This document shows, one piece after another, positions 6,844-14,574 of a DNA stretch of 21,506 bases (positions are counted from its first letter, which is position 1; the number at the start of each line of letters is the position of its first letter). A program made the translations under genes and the position numbers. The notes below the pieces were generated by a model. That model had not been told where the DNA came from. It saw only the letters and a list, made by a program, of their open reading frames with translations, and did no database searches. This DNA is from an uncultured Gemmatimonadota bacterium (lineage in GTDB: Bacteria; Gemmatimonadota; Gemmatimonadetes; Gemmatimonadales; Gemmatimonadaceae), in assembly GCA_946480295.1 (NCBI GenBank), contig CAMLIT010000076.1, positions 1-21,506 on the forward strand, given 5' to 3'.

Positions 6844-8456
6844 GCGCACCCGTCGTGCAGCGCGTGGCGGCGCCAAACGAGTCGGCGGCGGCCCGGCGCA
6901 GCACCGGCGCCGCGGCCGCCCTGGTCGCCACCGGGATCCTCCTCTCACGGCTGCTCGGGCTCGTCCGGCAGTCGCTGATGGCGAAGTTCCTCGGCGCCAG
7001 GCTGGCCGCCGACGCCTTCATGGCGGCGTTCAAGATCCCGAACCTGCTGCAGAACCTCTTCGGCGAGGGCGCGCTCTCCGCGTCGTTCATCCCGGTCTAT
7101 GCCCAGCTCCTCGCGAGGGACGAGCGCGAGGAGGCGGGACGGGTGGCGGGCGCGGTGGCCGCGATCCTGGCGCTCGTGACGTCGGTGATCGTGCTCCTGG
7201 GCGTGGTGCTCGCGCCGTGGCTGATCCCCCTGATCGCGCCGGGGTTCAAGGGGTACCAGCGCGAGCTGACGATCCAGCTCACGCGCATCCTCTTCCCGGG
7301 CGCCGGGCTCTTCGTGCTCTCGGCGTGGTGCCTCGGGGTCCTGAACAGCCATCGCAAGTTCTTCCTGTCGTACACCGCGCCGGTGCTCTGGAACATCGCG
7401 ATGATCGTCGCGCTGCTCTGGTTCGGCGCGCGGCAGGGGCAGGCCCGGCTGGCGGATACGCTGGCGTGGGCCTCCGTGGTCGGGGCGGGGTTGCAGTTCC
7501 TCGTGCAGCTCCCGAGCGTGCTGCGCCTCGTGCCGAGCCTGCGCGTGGCCCTCGACTGGGGGCGGCGCACGGTGCGACAGGTCCTCCACAACTTCGCGCC
7601 CGTGTTCGTCAGTCGCGGGGTGGTGCAGATCAGCGGCTACATCGACGTGCTCCTGGCGAGCTTCCTCCCGGTCGGGATGGTCGCGCTGCTCGGCTACGCC
7701 CAGACGCTCTATCTCCTGCCGGTGAGCCTCTTCGGGTCGTCGATCTCGGCGGCCGAGCTGCCGGAGATGTCGAGCGTGATCGGGAGCCACGACGAGCGGG
7801 CGGCGGTCCTGCGCAGCCGCGTGGACGTGGGGCTGCGGCGGATCGCCTACTTCGTCGTGCCGTCGGCGATCGCCTTCCTCGCCCTTGGCGACGTGATCAC
7901 GCGCATCCTCTTCCAGCACGGCCGATTCACGCGCGTGGACACCCTGTACACCTGGGCGATCCTCGCCGGCTCCGCCGTCGGCCTGCTGGCGACGACGCTC
8001 GGCCGCCTCTACTCGTCGACGTACTACGCGCTCCACGACACACGCACGCCGCTCAAGTTCGCGATCGTGCGCGTGTCGCTGACGACGGTGCTCGGCTACC
8101 TCGCCGCGCTGCCGCTGCCGCGGTTGCTGGGGATCGATGCGCACTGGGGGGCGGCGGGGCTCACGGCGTCGGCCGGCTTCTCCGGGTGGATCGAGTTCCT
8201 CCTCCTCCGCTCGCGGCTCAACCGGCGGATCGGGGAGACCGGGCTGCGGCGCGGGTACGTGGCGCGGTTGTGGACGGTGGCCGTGCTCGCCGGTGGAGCG
8301 GCGTTCGGCACGAAGGTGCTGATCGAGGCGCACAACCGGTACCTCGTCGGCATGGTGGTGCTCGGGCTGTTCGGAGGGCTGTACCTGGGGCTGACCTACG
8401 CGCTGGGGATGCCCGAAGCGCGGGGCGTGCTGGGCCGCGTGCTCCGGCGGCGCTGA
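6840..8456 (+). CDS. murJ: Lipid II flippase MurJ (MVF family), divergent
   Basis: MurJ flips undecaprenyl-linked peptidoglycan precursor across the inner membrane. The 538-residue product is highly hydrophobic, with about 14 probable membrane segments, normal for the MOP/MVF superfamily. The N-terminal signature is clear: SRLLGLVR (Arg37 and Arg43, equivalent to E. coli Arg18 and Arg24), AADAFMAAFKIPNLLQNLFGEG (Asp58, equivalent to Asp39; written here across the motif), then SASFIPVY. By eye, E. coli Arg52 aligns with Gln71 and Arg270 with Thr289 (in YAQTLYLLP), so two arginines essential in E. coli are absent. It starts at ATG 6840 with a 4-nt ATGA overlap with bshC, which suggests translational coupling; no functional link between the two is known. 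It may be a divergent MurJ or a paralogue with a different lipid substrate. Confidence 0.9.
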   Translation: MSAPVVQRVAAPNESAAARRSTGAAAALVATGILLSRLLGLVRQSLMAKFLGARLAADAFMAAFKIPNLLQNLFGEGALSASFIPVYAQLLARDEREEAGRVAGAVAAILALVTSVIVLLGVVLAPWLIPLIAPGFKGYQRELTIQLTRILFPGAGLFVLSAWCLGVLNSHRKFFLSYTAPVLWNIAMIVALLWFGARQGQARLADTLAWASVVGAGLQFLVQLPSVLRLVPSLRVALDWGRRTVRQVLHNFAPVFVSRGVVQISGYIDVLLASFLPVGMVALLGYAQTLYLLPVSLFGSSISAAELPEMSSVIGSHDERAAVLRSRVDVGLRRIAYFVVPSAIAFLALGDVITRILFQHGRFTRVDTLYTWAILAGSAVGLLATTLGRLYSSTYYALHDTRTPLKFAIVRVSLTTVLGYLAALPLPRLLGIDAHWGAAGLTASAGFSGWIEFLLLRSRLNRRIGETGLRRGYVARLWTVAVLAGGAAFGTKVLIEAHNRYLVGMVVLGLFGGLYLGLTYALGMPEARGVLGRVLRRR

Positions 8457-8504
8457 GCGGCCGCGCGGACGGCAAGCGCACGGCAAAAACGGCTCGCGCC
8501 GGGG

Positions 8505-8510
8505 TATAAT
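8505..8510 (+). promoter_or_regulatory. Consensus -10 box (TATAAT) immediately upstream of uvrC
   Basis: A perfect TATAAT lies at 8505-8510 in an otherwise very GC-rich 62-nt gap. Only 8 nt separate it from the uvrC ATG at 8519. Transcription normally starts about 7 nt after the last base of the -10 box, i.e. at ~8517-8519, so the mRNA would have little or no leader. No good -35 hexamer is seen at 16-18 nt spacing (GGCAAA at 8482-8487 is weak). There is no room for a Shine-Dalgarno sequence in such a transcript. Confidence 0.65.
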
Positions 8511-8518
8511 TCCCTCGT

Positions 8519-10486
8519 ATGCCCGCCGTGCCCGACAGCGTTCTCGACAAGATTCCGCACCTGCCCGAGTCGCCGGGAGTCTACCTCTGGCGCGACGCGG
8601 ACGGGAACGTGCTGTACGTGGGCAAGGCCAAGCGGCTGCGCTCGCGCGTGCGCAGCTACGTCACGAGCGATCACGCCGGGAGCGTGAAGACGCAGGCGCT
8701 GATGCACCAGGTCGCCGGGCTGGAGACGATCGTCGTGCCCTCCGAGGCGCACGCGCTCATCCTCGAGGCGAACCTCATCAAGGAGTACCACCCGAAGTTC
8801 AACATCGCCCTCCGCGACGACAAGTCCTATCCGTACATCAAGGTCACGGTGCAGGAGCCGTTTCCGCGGATGTACGTGACGCGGCACCTCGTGAACGACG
8901 GCAGCCGGTACTTCGGCCCGTACACGGACGTGGGCGCGATGCGGCGCGCCCTCAACGTGGTGCGGCGGGTCTTCACGGTGCGCTCGTGCACCTTCGACCT
9001 GCCGCAAGTCGCGCCCGAGCGGCCCTGCCTCGACTACTACATCAAGCGGTGCAAGGCGCCGTGCATCCTCGCGCAGACGCGCGAGGACTACCGCGTCATG
9101 ATCGATGAAGTCCTCGCCTTCCTCGAGGGGCGGACGAACGACGTGATCCGGCGCGTGCGCGAGCGGATGGAGCTCGCGGCGGAGGCGCTCGACTTCGAGC
9201 GCGCCGCCGAGCTGCGCGACGCGCTGCAGCACCTCGAGCGGATGGAGGAGCCGACGGTCGTGCTGGAGGTGGAGGGGGGCGACCGCGACGTCGTCGGCTA
9301 CGCGCGCGACGGCGACGACGCGTGCGTGGCGCTCATGCGCATCCGCGCAGGGCGGCTGCTGGCGCGCGAGCACCAGTTCCTGGAGAACCTCGAGGAGGAA
9401 CGGGACGCGGACGTGCTCCAGGCGTACCTGGTGCGCACGTACCTCGCCCTCGAGGATCGGGCGCGCGACCTGTTCGTCCCCTTCGAGCCCGCCGAGCGCG
9501 AGCTGCTCGAGCAGTCGCTCGGCGGGGCGAAGCTCGCCGTGCCGCAGCGCGGCCCGAAGCGGGAGCTCGTCGAGCTCGCGGTGCAGAACGCGCGGCACCT
9601 GCTCGAGGAGGCGCGGCTCACGGGCGAGGAGACCGAGGAGCGCGCGGCCGACCCGGTCTACGAGCTCCAGCGCCAGCTCGGGCTGCAGAAGGTGCCGCGC
9701 GCCCTCGTCTGCTTCGACATCTCCCACGCGCAGGGGAAGGACACCGTCGCGTCGTGCGTGTGGTTCCAGAACGGCCGCCCCTACCGCGCCGAGTACCGGA
9801 AATTCAAGGTGCAGACGGTGGAGGGGATCGACGACTTCGCCTCAATGCACGAGGTGGTGACGCGGTACTTCCGGCGGCGCCTCGACGAGGAGCGCCCGCT
9901 CCCCGATCTCGTGGTGATCGACGGAGGCAAGGGGCAGCTCAACGCGGCGTACGACGCGCTGGAGCAGCTCGGGCTGGCGGCGATGCCGCTCATCAGCCTC
10001 GCCAAACGAGAGGAGGAGATCTTCCTCCCCGGGCGGGCCGATTCCCTCCGCCTGCCGCGCCGCTCACCGGGCCTGCGCATGCTCCAGCAGGCGCGCGACG
10101 AGGCCCACCGCTTCGCCATCACCTTCCAGCGCAAGCGCCGCGCGATGCGCACCGTGACCTCGGAGCTGCTGAGCATCCCGGGTGTGGGCGAGCGCAAGCG
10201 GCGGCAGCTCCTGGAGGCGTTCGGCAGCCTGCAGGGGGTGCGCGAGGCGAGCATCGAGTCGATCGCGGCGCTCCCCGGCTTCAGCGCGAAGTCCGCGCAG
10301 AAGGTCCTCGACGCGCTGAGCGCGTCGAACCCCGTGGCGCCCGCGGCGCCACCGACCACGACACTGGCGGAGGATCCGACCGCGTCGGACGCCGCCGGCA
10401 CCCCGGCGGAAGACGACGCCGCAAGCGGGGAGCCGGAACCCGCCGCCGCAAGCGCTCGCCCCTCGACCCTCGACCCACGACACTGA
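8519..10486 (+). CDS. uvrC: Excinuclease ABC subunit UvrC
   Basis: UvrC makes both incisions around DNA lesions in nucleotide excision repair, recruited by UvrB. The 655-residue protein shows the domains in order: GIY-YIG nuclease (~14-95; GVYLWRD at 20-26 and YVGKAK at 33-38), four cysteines at 157, 170, 178 and 182 whose spacing matches the iron-sulfur cluster ligands of E. coli UvrC, a UVR domain binding UvrB (~205-240), the RNase H-like endonuclease domain with DISHAQGKDT and VIDGGKGQLNAA, and tandem helix-hairpin-helix motifs (IPGVGERKR and LPGFSAKSAQ). After about residue 603 comes a ~50-residue tail rich in Ala, Pro, Thr, Asp and Glu, which looks disordered. The ATG at 8519 lies directly after a TATAAT box, so the message may be leaderless. 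The next gene starts 1 nt after the stop. Confidence 0.97.
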   Translation: MPAVPDSVLDKIPHLPESPGVYLWRDADGNVLYVGKAKRLRSRVRSYVTSDHAGSVKTQALMHQVAGLETIVVPSEAHALILEANLIKEYHPKFNIALRDDKSYPYIKVTVQEPFPRMYVTRHLVNDGSRYFGPYTDVGAMRRALNVVRRVFTVRSCTFDLPQVAPERPCLDYYIKRCKAPCILAQTREDYRVMIDEVLAFLEGRTNDVIRRVRERMELAAEALDFERAAELRDALQHLERMEEPTVVLEVEGGDRDVVGYARDGDDACVALMRIRAGRLLAREHQFLENLEEERDADVLQAYLVRTYLALEDRARDLFVPFEPAERELLEQSLGGAKLAVPQRGPKRELVELAVQNARHLLEEARLTGEETEERAADPVYELQRQLGLQKVPRALVCFDISHAQGKDTVASCVWFQNGRPYRAEYRKFKVQTVEGIDDFASMHEVVTRYFRRRLDEERPLPDLVVIDGGKGQLNAAYDALEQLGLAAMPLISLAKREEEIFLPGRADSLRLPRRSPGLRMLQQARDEAHRFAITFQRKRRAMRTVTSELLSIPGVGERKRRQLLEAFGSLQGVREASIESIAALPGFSAKSAQKVLDALSASNPVAPAAPPTTTLAEDPTASDAAGTPAEDDAASGEPEPAAASARPSTLDPRH

Positions 10487-10487
10487 C

Positions 10488-11633
10488 TTGAGCACCTGGC
10501 ATCTCGAATGTTCCGCCTGCGCGCACCGCGAGGAAGGAAGCACGCGCGCCACCGTCTGTCCCGAGTGCGGCCAGCCGTATCTCGTCCGCTACGACTCCGC
10601 CGCGCCGCCGCGCGACCGCGTCACGCCGCGCTGGGACATGTGGCGATACGCGCCGGTGCTCCCCCTGCGCGACGGCGAGGCGCCCGTCTCGCTCGGCGAG
10701 GGGCTCACGCCGCTGGTGGAGGTTCCGGAGCTGGCGCGCGAGATGGGCGTGGCGCGGGTATGGATCAAGGACGAGGGGCTCAACCCGACGGCGTCGTTCA
10801 AGGCGCGCGGGATGAGCGCCGCCGTCACGCGGGCGCGCGGCAGCGGCGTGCCCGGGCTCGTCGTGCCGACGGCCGGCAATGCGGGGGCGGCCCTCTCCGC
10901 CTATGGCGCGGCGGCGCGGCTGCCGGTGCGCGTGTATGCGCCGGAGAGCACGCCGCGCCCGATCCTGGAGACCATCCGCACGCTGGGCGCCGAGCTGTGC
11001 CTCGTGAAGGGGCACATCGGTGACGCGGGGAAGCAGGCGCGGTCCTTCGCCGCGGAGAGCGGCTACTTCGACGTCTCCACGCTCCGCGAGCCGTACCGCA
11101 TCGAGGGGAAGAAGACGATGGGGATCGAGCTCGCCGAGCAGCTCGGCTGGCGCTACCCGACGCACATCGTGTATCCGACGGGCGGTGGGACGGGGCTGAT
11201 AGGGATGTGGAAGGTGTTCGGCGAGATGCGCGACTGGGGGTGGATGCCGAAGGACGCGGCGCTGCCGCACATGATCGTCGCGCAGGCGGAAGGGTGCGCG
11301 CCGATGGTCCGCGCATTCCGCGAGGGGTCGGAGAAAGGCACGCCCTGGGAGAATCCGTCGACGCACGCGAGCGGCCTGCGCGTGCCGGCGCCGCTCGGCG
11401 ACCGCCTCATCCTGCGCGCGCTCCGCGAGAGCGCGGGCGACGCCGGCGCGGCGAGCGAGGAGGCGATCCGCGAAGGGACGAAGAAGATCGGGCGGATCGC
11501 CGGCATCGACGCCGCGCCCGAGGGCGGCTGCGCCCTCGCCGTCGCCGAGCAGCTCGCGGCCGCGGGGCGGATCCCGCGCGACGCGGAGGTGCTGATCTTC
11601 AACACGGGGAGCGGCGCCTCCTACCGGTTCTGA
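10488..11633 (+). CDS. Threonine synthase-like PLP-dependent enzyme (fold type II)
   Basis: True threonine synthase converts O-phosphohomoserine to threonine. This 381-residue protein has the family layout: an N-terminal zinc ribbon with cysteine pairs at 8/11 and 24/27, the PLP lysine motif NPTASFKARG (Lys105), a phosphate-binding glycine-rich segment PTGGGTGL at 230-237, and the C-terminal FNTGSGASYRF. Two motifs differ from canonical ThrC: SFKDRG reads SFKARG, and STGNT reads TAGNA (128-132). It therefore belongs to a divergent clade usually annotated as threonine synthase, and its substrate may differ. The TTG start at 10488, 1 nt after the uvrC stop, is chosen because it keeps the whole zinc ribbon; the next in-frame ATG would remove it. 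larC follows after 3 nt. The fold is certain; thrC function is likely but unproven. Confidence 0.85.
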   Translation: MSTWHLECSACAHREEGSTRATVCPECGQPYLVRYDSAAPPRDRVTPRWDMWRYAPVLPLRDGEAPVSLGEGLTPLVEVPELAREMGVARVWIKDEGLNPTASFKARGMSAAVTRARGSGVPGLVVPTAGNAGAALSAYGAAARLPVRVYAPESTPRPILETIRTLGAELCLVKGHIGDAGKQARSFAAESGYFDVSTLREPYRIEGKKTMGIELAEQLGWRYPTHIVYPTGGGTGLIGMWKVFGEMRDWGWMPKDAALPHMIVAQAEGCAPMVRAFREGSEKGTPWENPSTHASGLRVPAPLGDRLILRALRESAGDAGAASEEAIREGTKKIGRIAGIDAAPEGGCALAVAEQLAAAGRIPRDAEVLIFNTGSGASYRF

Positions 11634-11636
11634 CCC

Positions 11637-12818
11637 ATGCGCGTCGCCATCCTCGATCCGTTCAGCGGCATCGCCGGGGACATGACCCTCGGCGCCCTCC
11701 TCCAGCTCGGGCTGCCTGACGAGTGGCTGCGCGCGCTCCCGGAGCGACTCGGCCTGGAGAACATCGGCCTCCAGATACGGGACGTGCAGCGCGCGGGCAT
11801 CGCCTGCCGGAAGGTGGACTTCGACATCCCGCCGCAGCCGCACGGGCGGCACATCCACCACATCCGCGATCTCGTCGACCGAAGCGTCGCCCCCGACGCG
11901 GTGAAGCGCCGCGCCGACGCGATCTTCACCGCCATCGCGACGGTGGAAGCGGAGATCCACGGCATCCCGATCGAGCGCGTCCACCTGCACGAGGTCGGGG
12001 CGGTGGACGCCATCCTCGACGTCGTCGGCACCGTCTGGGGCATGGACGAGCTTGGAATCGAGCGGGTCTACTGCGGCCCGATCAGCGTGGGCGATGGCTT
12101 CGTGAAGGCGGCGCACGGCATCCTGCCGGTGCCCGCTCCCGCGACGATGAAGCTGCTGGAGGGACACCTGATCCGGCCGGGGCCGGAGTCGTCGGGCGAG
12201 CTCGTCACGCCGACCGGTGCCGGGCTGGTGAAGGTGCTCTCCGCGGGACCGCCGCCGGCTGCGTACACCCCGATCCGCAGTGGCTTCGGTGCCGGCACGA
12301 AGGACTTCAAGGACCGCCCGAATGCGCTGCGGATCACCCTGGCCGAGGTCGCCGGCGCGGGCCTCGAGGAGGGCGCGGAGGGCGAGGAGCTCGTCGTGCT
12401 CGCCGCCGACGTGGACGACATGAGCGGGGAGTACCTGGCGGCAGCGGCAGACAGGCTCCGGGAGGCCGGCGCGCTCGACGTGGTGCTCATGCCGACGACG
12501 ATGAAGAAGGGGCGTCCGGGCACCCGGGTGGAGGTGCTGGCGCGCCCGGGGCAGGCGAGAGCGCTCGAGGACCTGCTGCTGGCCCAGAGCACCACGATCG
12601 GCGTGCGGCGGAGCGTCGTCTCCCGGCGGGCCCTGCCAAGGTCGACGGGCACGGTGACTGTGCTCGGCCGCACAATCGGTATCAAGATTGTGACCTTGCC
12701 GGACGGATCGACGCGGGCCAAGCCGGAATTCAGCGACGTCCAGCGCGTCTCGCAGGAGACAGGGCGGCCTCTGCACGATATATTCGTGCAGGCTTCCAGC
12801 GCGGCGGAACGTCGTTGA
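11637..12818 (+). CDS. larC: Nickel-pincer cofactor biosynthesis protein LarC
   Basis: LarC inserts nickel into the pyridinium-3,5-bisthiocarboxylic acid mononucleotide made by LarB and LarE, giving the cofactor of lactate racemase and related LarA enzymes. The 393-residue protein is a full-length single-frame LarC, unlike the frameshift-linked larC1/larC2 of Lactobacillus. Visible motifs are DPFSGIAGDMTLGA at 7-20, a His cluster at 69-75 that may bind metal, HLHEVGAVDAILD at 116-128, GELVTPTGAGL, and the C-terminal LarC2 half with DVDDMSGEYL and RPLHDIF. It starts at ATG 11637, 3 nt after the previous stop. No larA, larB or larE is in the window. The last ~150 nt are less GC-rich and contain two inverted repeats; the stop lies 71 nt before the next gene. 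Confidence 0.93.
   Translation: MRVAILDPFSGIAGDMTLGALLQLGLPDEWLRALPERLGLENIGLQIRDVQRAGIACRKVDFDIPPQPHGRHIHHIRDLVDRSVAPDAVKRRADAIFTAIATVEAEIHGIPIERVHLHEVGAVDAILDVVGTVWGMDELGIERVYCGPISVGDGFVKAAHGILPVPAPATMKLLEGHLIRPGPESSGELVTPTGAGLVKVLSAGPPPAAYTPIRSGFGAGTKDFKDRPNALRITLAEVAGAGLEEGAEGEELVVLAADVDDMSGEYLAAAADRLREAGALDVVLMPTTMKKGRPGTRVEVLARPGQARALEDLLLAQSTTIGVRRSVVSRRALPRSTGTVTVLGRTIGIKIVTLPDGSTRAKPEFSDVQRVSQETGRPLHDIFVQASSAAERR
12671..12692. repeat. 7-bp inverted repeat near the larC 3' end
   Basis: CACAATC at 12671-12677 and GATTGTG at 12686-12692 are exact reverse complements with an 8-nt spacer, in a 20-nt patch of only ~40% GC within larC. It is about 200 nt upstream of the next ATG. It may be an operator for the downstream TPR gene or just coding sequence. 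Confidence 0.35.
12771..12791. repeat. 8-bp inverted repeat with TATAT centre near the larC 3' end
   Basis: CTGCACGA at 12771-12778 and TCGTGCAG at 12784-12791 are exact reverse complements around TATAT. The 21-nt site lies inside the last codons of larC (encoding LHDIFVQ), about 100 nt before the ATG of the TPR gene, where a promoter and operator would be expected. The AT-rich core is unusual here. The amino acids encoded are part of a conserved LarC segment, so chance cannot be excluded. Confidence 0.45.
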
Positions 12819-12874
12819 CCACCGCAGGGTAAACAGTTGCGCGGGCCCCACGCCCGGTATTCCAGAAAGTCATC

Positions 12875-12880
12875 GAGGAG
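12875..12880 (+). promoter_or_regulatory. Ribosome binding site of the TPR/FxLYD gene
   Basis: GAGGAG at 12875-12880 lies 9 nt before the ATG at 12890. It is the clearest Shine-Dalgarno sequence in the window and sets the start of this gene. It fits with high expression of an envelope protein that has its own terminator. Confidence 0.7.
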
Positions 12881-12889
12881 ATCCCCTTC

Positions 12890-14452
12890 ATGCGTTTCGG
12901 CAAGATGACTCTTCTGCCGCTCGTGCTGTCCGCGTCCGTGACGCTCGCGGCGAGAGCGCAGCAGACTCAGTGTTCCATCGACGAGAACAAGTTCGCGAAG
13001 GACGTCTTCAACCTGCAGCGCGCACGCAGCGCCAAGACGCCTGAAGACGCGGCGAAGGCGCTCAAGGCGGCGGTGCAGGACCTGTCGTCCAAGAACGACA
13101 ACCCGGTCGAGCGCAACTACATGCTCGGCCAGGCGCTGGCGCTCTGGATCGCCCAGCCCAACGTGAACGACATCGCCAAGCGCGGCGACATCGGCTACAC
13201 GACCAACCCCGAGGGGACGATCGACCTCGCCGCCGCCGTGGACACAGCGTTCACGGCCGTCGAGACGGCCAAGCCGGAGTGCGCCGCCCAGATCTCCGGG
13301 CCTAACGGCATCCGGCGCAACGAGGGGTGGGTGAAGGTCGCGAACGCGGCGGTGCAGGCGATCAACGCGGACCAGGTCGACTCTGCGGAGACGCTGGCGA
13401 AGCGCTCGCTGGAGCTGTACAAGTCGGCGATCGGCTACAACATCCTCGCGAACGTGGCGCAGAAGCGCGGCAACACGCGTGACGCGATCGACCAGTACAA
13501 CAAGTTCATCGCCGCGGCGCAGGGCGACACGACGCTCGCCGAGAACCGGCGGCAGGCGCTCCTCCTGGTCGGCAACCTCGCGACCGATGCGGCGCAGAAG
13601 GCGAGCGCGGCCGACAAGGCGCAGTACGTCGCCGACGCGAAGGCCGCGTACGAGGCGCTGCAGAAGGAGGGAGACGCGCACTCCGCCGAGCTGGCGCAGC
13701 AGGGGCTGTCGCGCATCGCGCTCGTGGCCGGCGACACCGCCGCGCTGAAGGCGTCGTACCAGGCGCAGCTCGCGAACCCGTCGGGGTACAACTACAACCA
13801 GCTCGTGGCCGCCGCGGTGGCCGCGGCGCAGGTGAACGACGGAGCGAGCGCCACCAAGCTCTTCCAGGCGGCGTACCAGCTCAACCCGTATCACCGCGAC
13901 GTGCTGGCGAACCTCGCCATCATGTACGTGAAGCAGGATTCGGGGGACAAGGCGCTGCCGTTCATCACGCGGCTCGTCTCGGTCGATCCGTCGAACGGCG
14001 AGAACTACCGGCTGTTCGCCTTCGCCTACGCCGGCATGCAGAAGCGGCTGATGGCGGAGGCCAAGGAGCTCGGCAAGAAGGCGAACGCGACGAAGAACTC
14101 GCGGCTGAAGCGGGCGCTCATCGACTCGGCGCGGATCACGGACGACTCGATCCGGAAGGTCACGGACCTGGCGCTGAGGTACAACAACATGGCCGACAGC
14201 CTGCCGGTGAAGGTCACGTTCTCGGAGTTCACGCCGAAGGACACGAGCGCGACGCTGAGCGGGACGATCGCGAACAACGGCGACCAGGCCAAGACGTACA
14301 CGATCAAGGTCGACTTCCTGGACAAGGACGGGAAGGTGATCTCGTCGGGGCAGGCCAGCGTCGGTCCGGTGAACGCCAAGTCGGAGGGCAAGTTCACCGT
14401 GACGGGCACAGGCGCGGGCATCACCGCGTTCCGGTACGCGCCGATCAGCTGA
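12890..14452 (+). CDS. Exported tetratricopeptide-repeat protein with C-terminal FxLYD-like domain
   Basis: The function is not known. The 520-residue protein begins with a signal peptide: basic residues, a hydrophobic core (~7-20) and a likely cleavage after ARA at 21-23. No lipobox is seen, so it is probably soluble in the periplasm or secreted. The middle is alpha-helical, Ala-rich and TPR-like; the best repeats are ~165-210 (ILANVAQKRGNTRDAIDQY) and ~320-385 (AAYQLNPYHRDVLANLAIMY). The last ~80 residues (~438-520) form a predicted beta-domain of the FxLYD type, with TLSGTIANNG and IKVDFLDKDGKVISSG. The mature part has only two cysteines, Cys28 and Cys130, which could form a disulfide. Separate gaps, a strong ribosome binding site and a terminator mark it as a single-gene unit. 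A scaffold or assembly role in the envelope is a guess from the domains. Confidence 0.85.
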   Translation: MRFGKMTLLPLVLSASVTLAARAQQTQCSIDENKFAKDVFNLQRARSAKTPEDAAKALKAAVQDLSSKNDNPVERNYMLGQALALWIAQPNVNDIAKRGDIGYTTNPEGTIDLAAAVDTAFTAVETAKPECAAQISGPNGIRRNEGWVKVANAAVQAINADQVDSAETLAKRSLELYKSAIGYNILANVAQKRGNTRDAIDQYNKFIAAAQGDTTLAENRRQALLLVGNLATDAAQKASAADKAQYVADAKAAYEALQKEGDAHSAELAQQGLSRIALVAGDTAALKASYQAQLANPSGYNYNQLVAAAVAAAQVNDGASATKLFQAAYQLNPYHRDVLANLAIMYVKQDSGDKALPFITRLVSVDPSNGENYRLFAFAYAGMQKRLMAEAKELGKKANATKNSRLKRALIDSARITDDSIRKVTDLALRYNNMADSLPVKVTFSEFTPKDTSATLSGTIANNGDQAKTYTIKVDFLDKDGKVISSGQASVGPVNAKSEGKFTVTGTGAGITAFRYAPIS

Positions 14453-14478
14453 CGATCCCGGCCGTCCGCATGTTCGTG

Positions 14479-14513
14479 GAACGCCCGCCCTCGCCGGCGG
14501 GCGTTCTGCTTTC
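14479..14513 (+). terminator. Intrinsic (rho-independent-type) terminator after the TPR gene
   Basis: GAACGCCCGCC at 14479-14489 pairs perfectly with GGCGGGCGTTC at 14496-14506, an 11-bp stem with a 6-nt loop (CTCGCC). It is followed by TGCTTTCC, a short, imperfect T-rich tract. It starts 27 nt after the stop codon. It should end transcription of the TPR gene and separate it from the DUF512 operon. Confidence 0.85.
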
Positions 14514-14574
14514 CGGGGGCTCGCGTGGGGTGTGGCATTCGCCTTGTGTCATACGCCGAAGTGGCTCATTTGCC

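Noticed and set aside
10281..12851. 856-codon open frame on the minus strand, plus other long minus-strand frames
   Set aside because: They are Arg/His/Pro-rich antisense shadows of real genes with no recognisable domains. All supported genes are on the + strand.
14533..14549. Sigma-54-like element TGGCAT-N5-TTGTGT before the DUF512 gene
   Set aside because: The -12 GC is replaced by GT and no enhancer-binding regulator is nearby; a sigma-70-type promoter lies closer to the gene.
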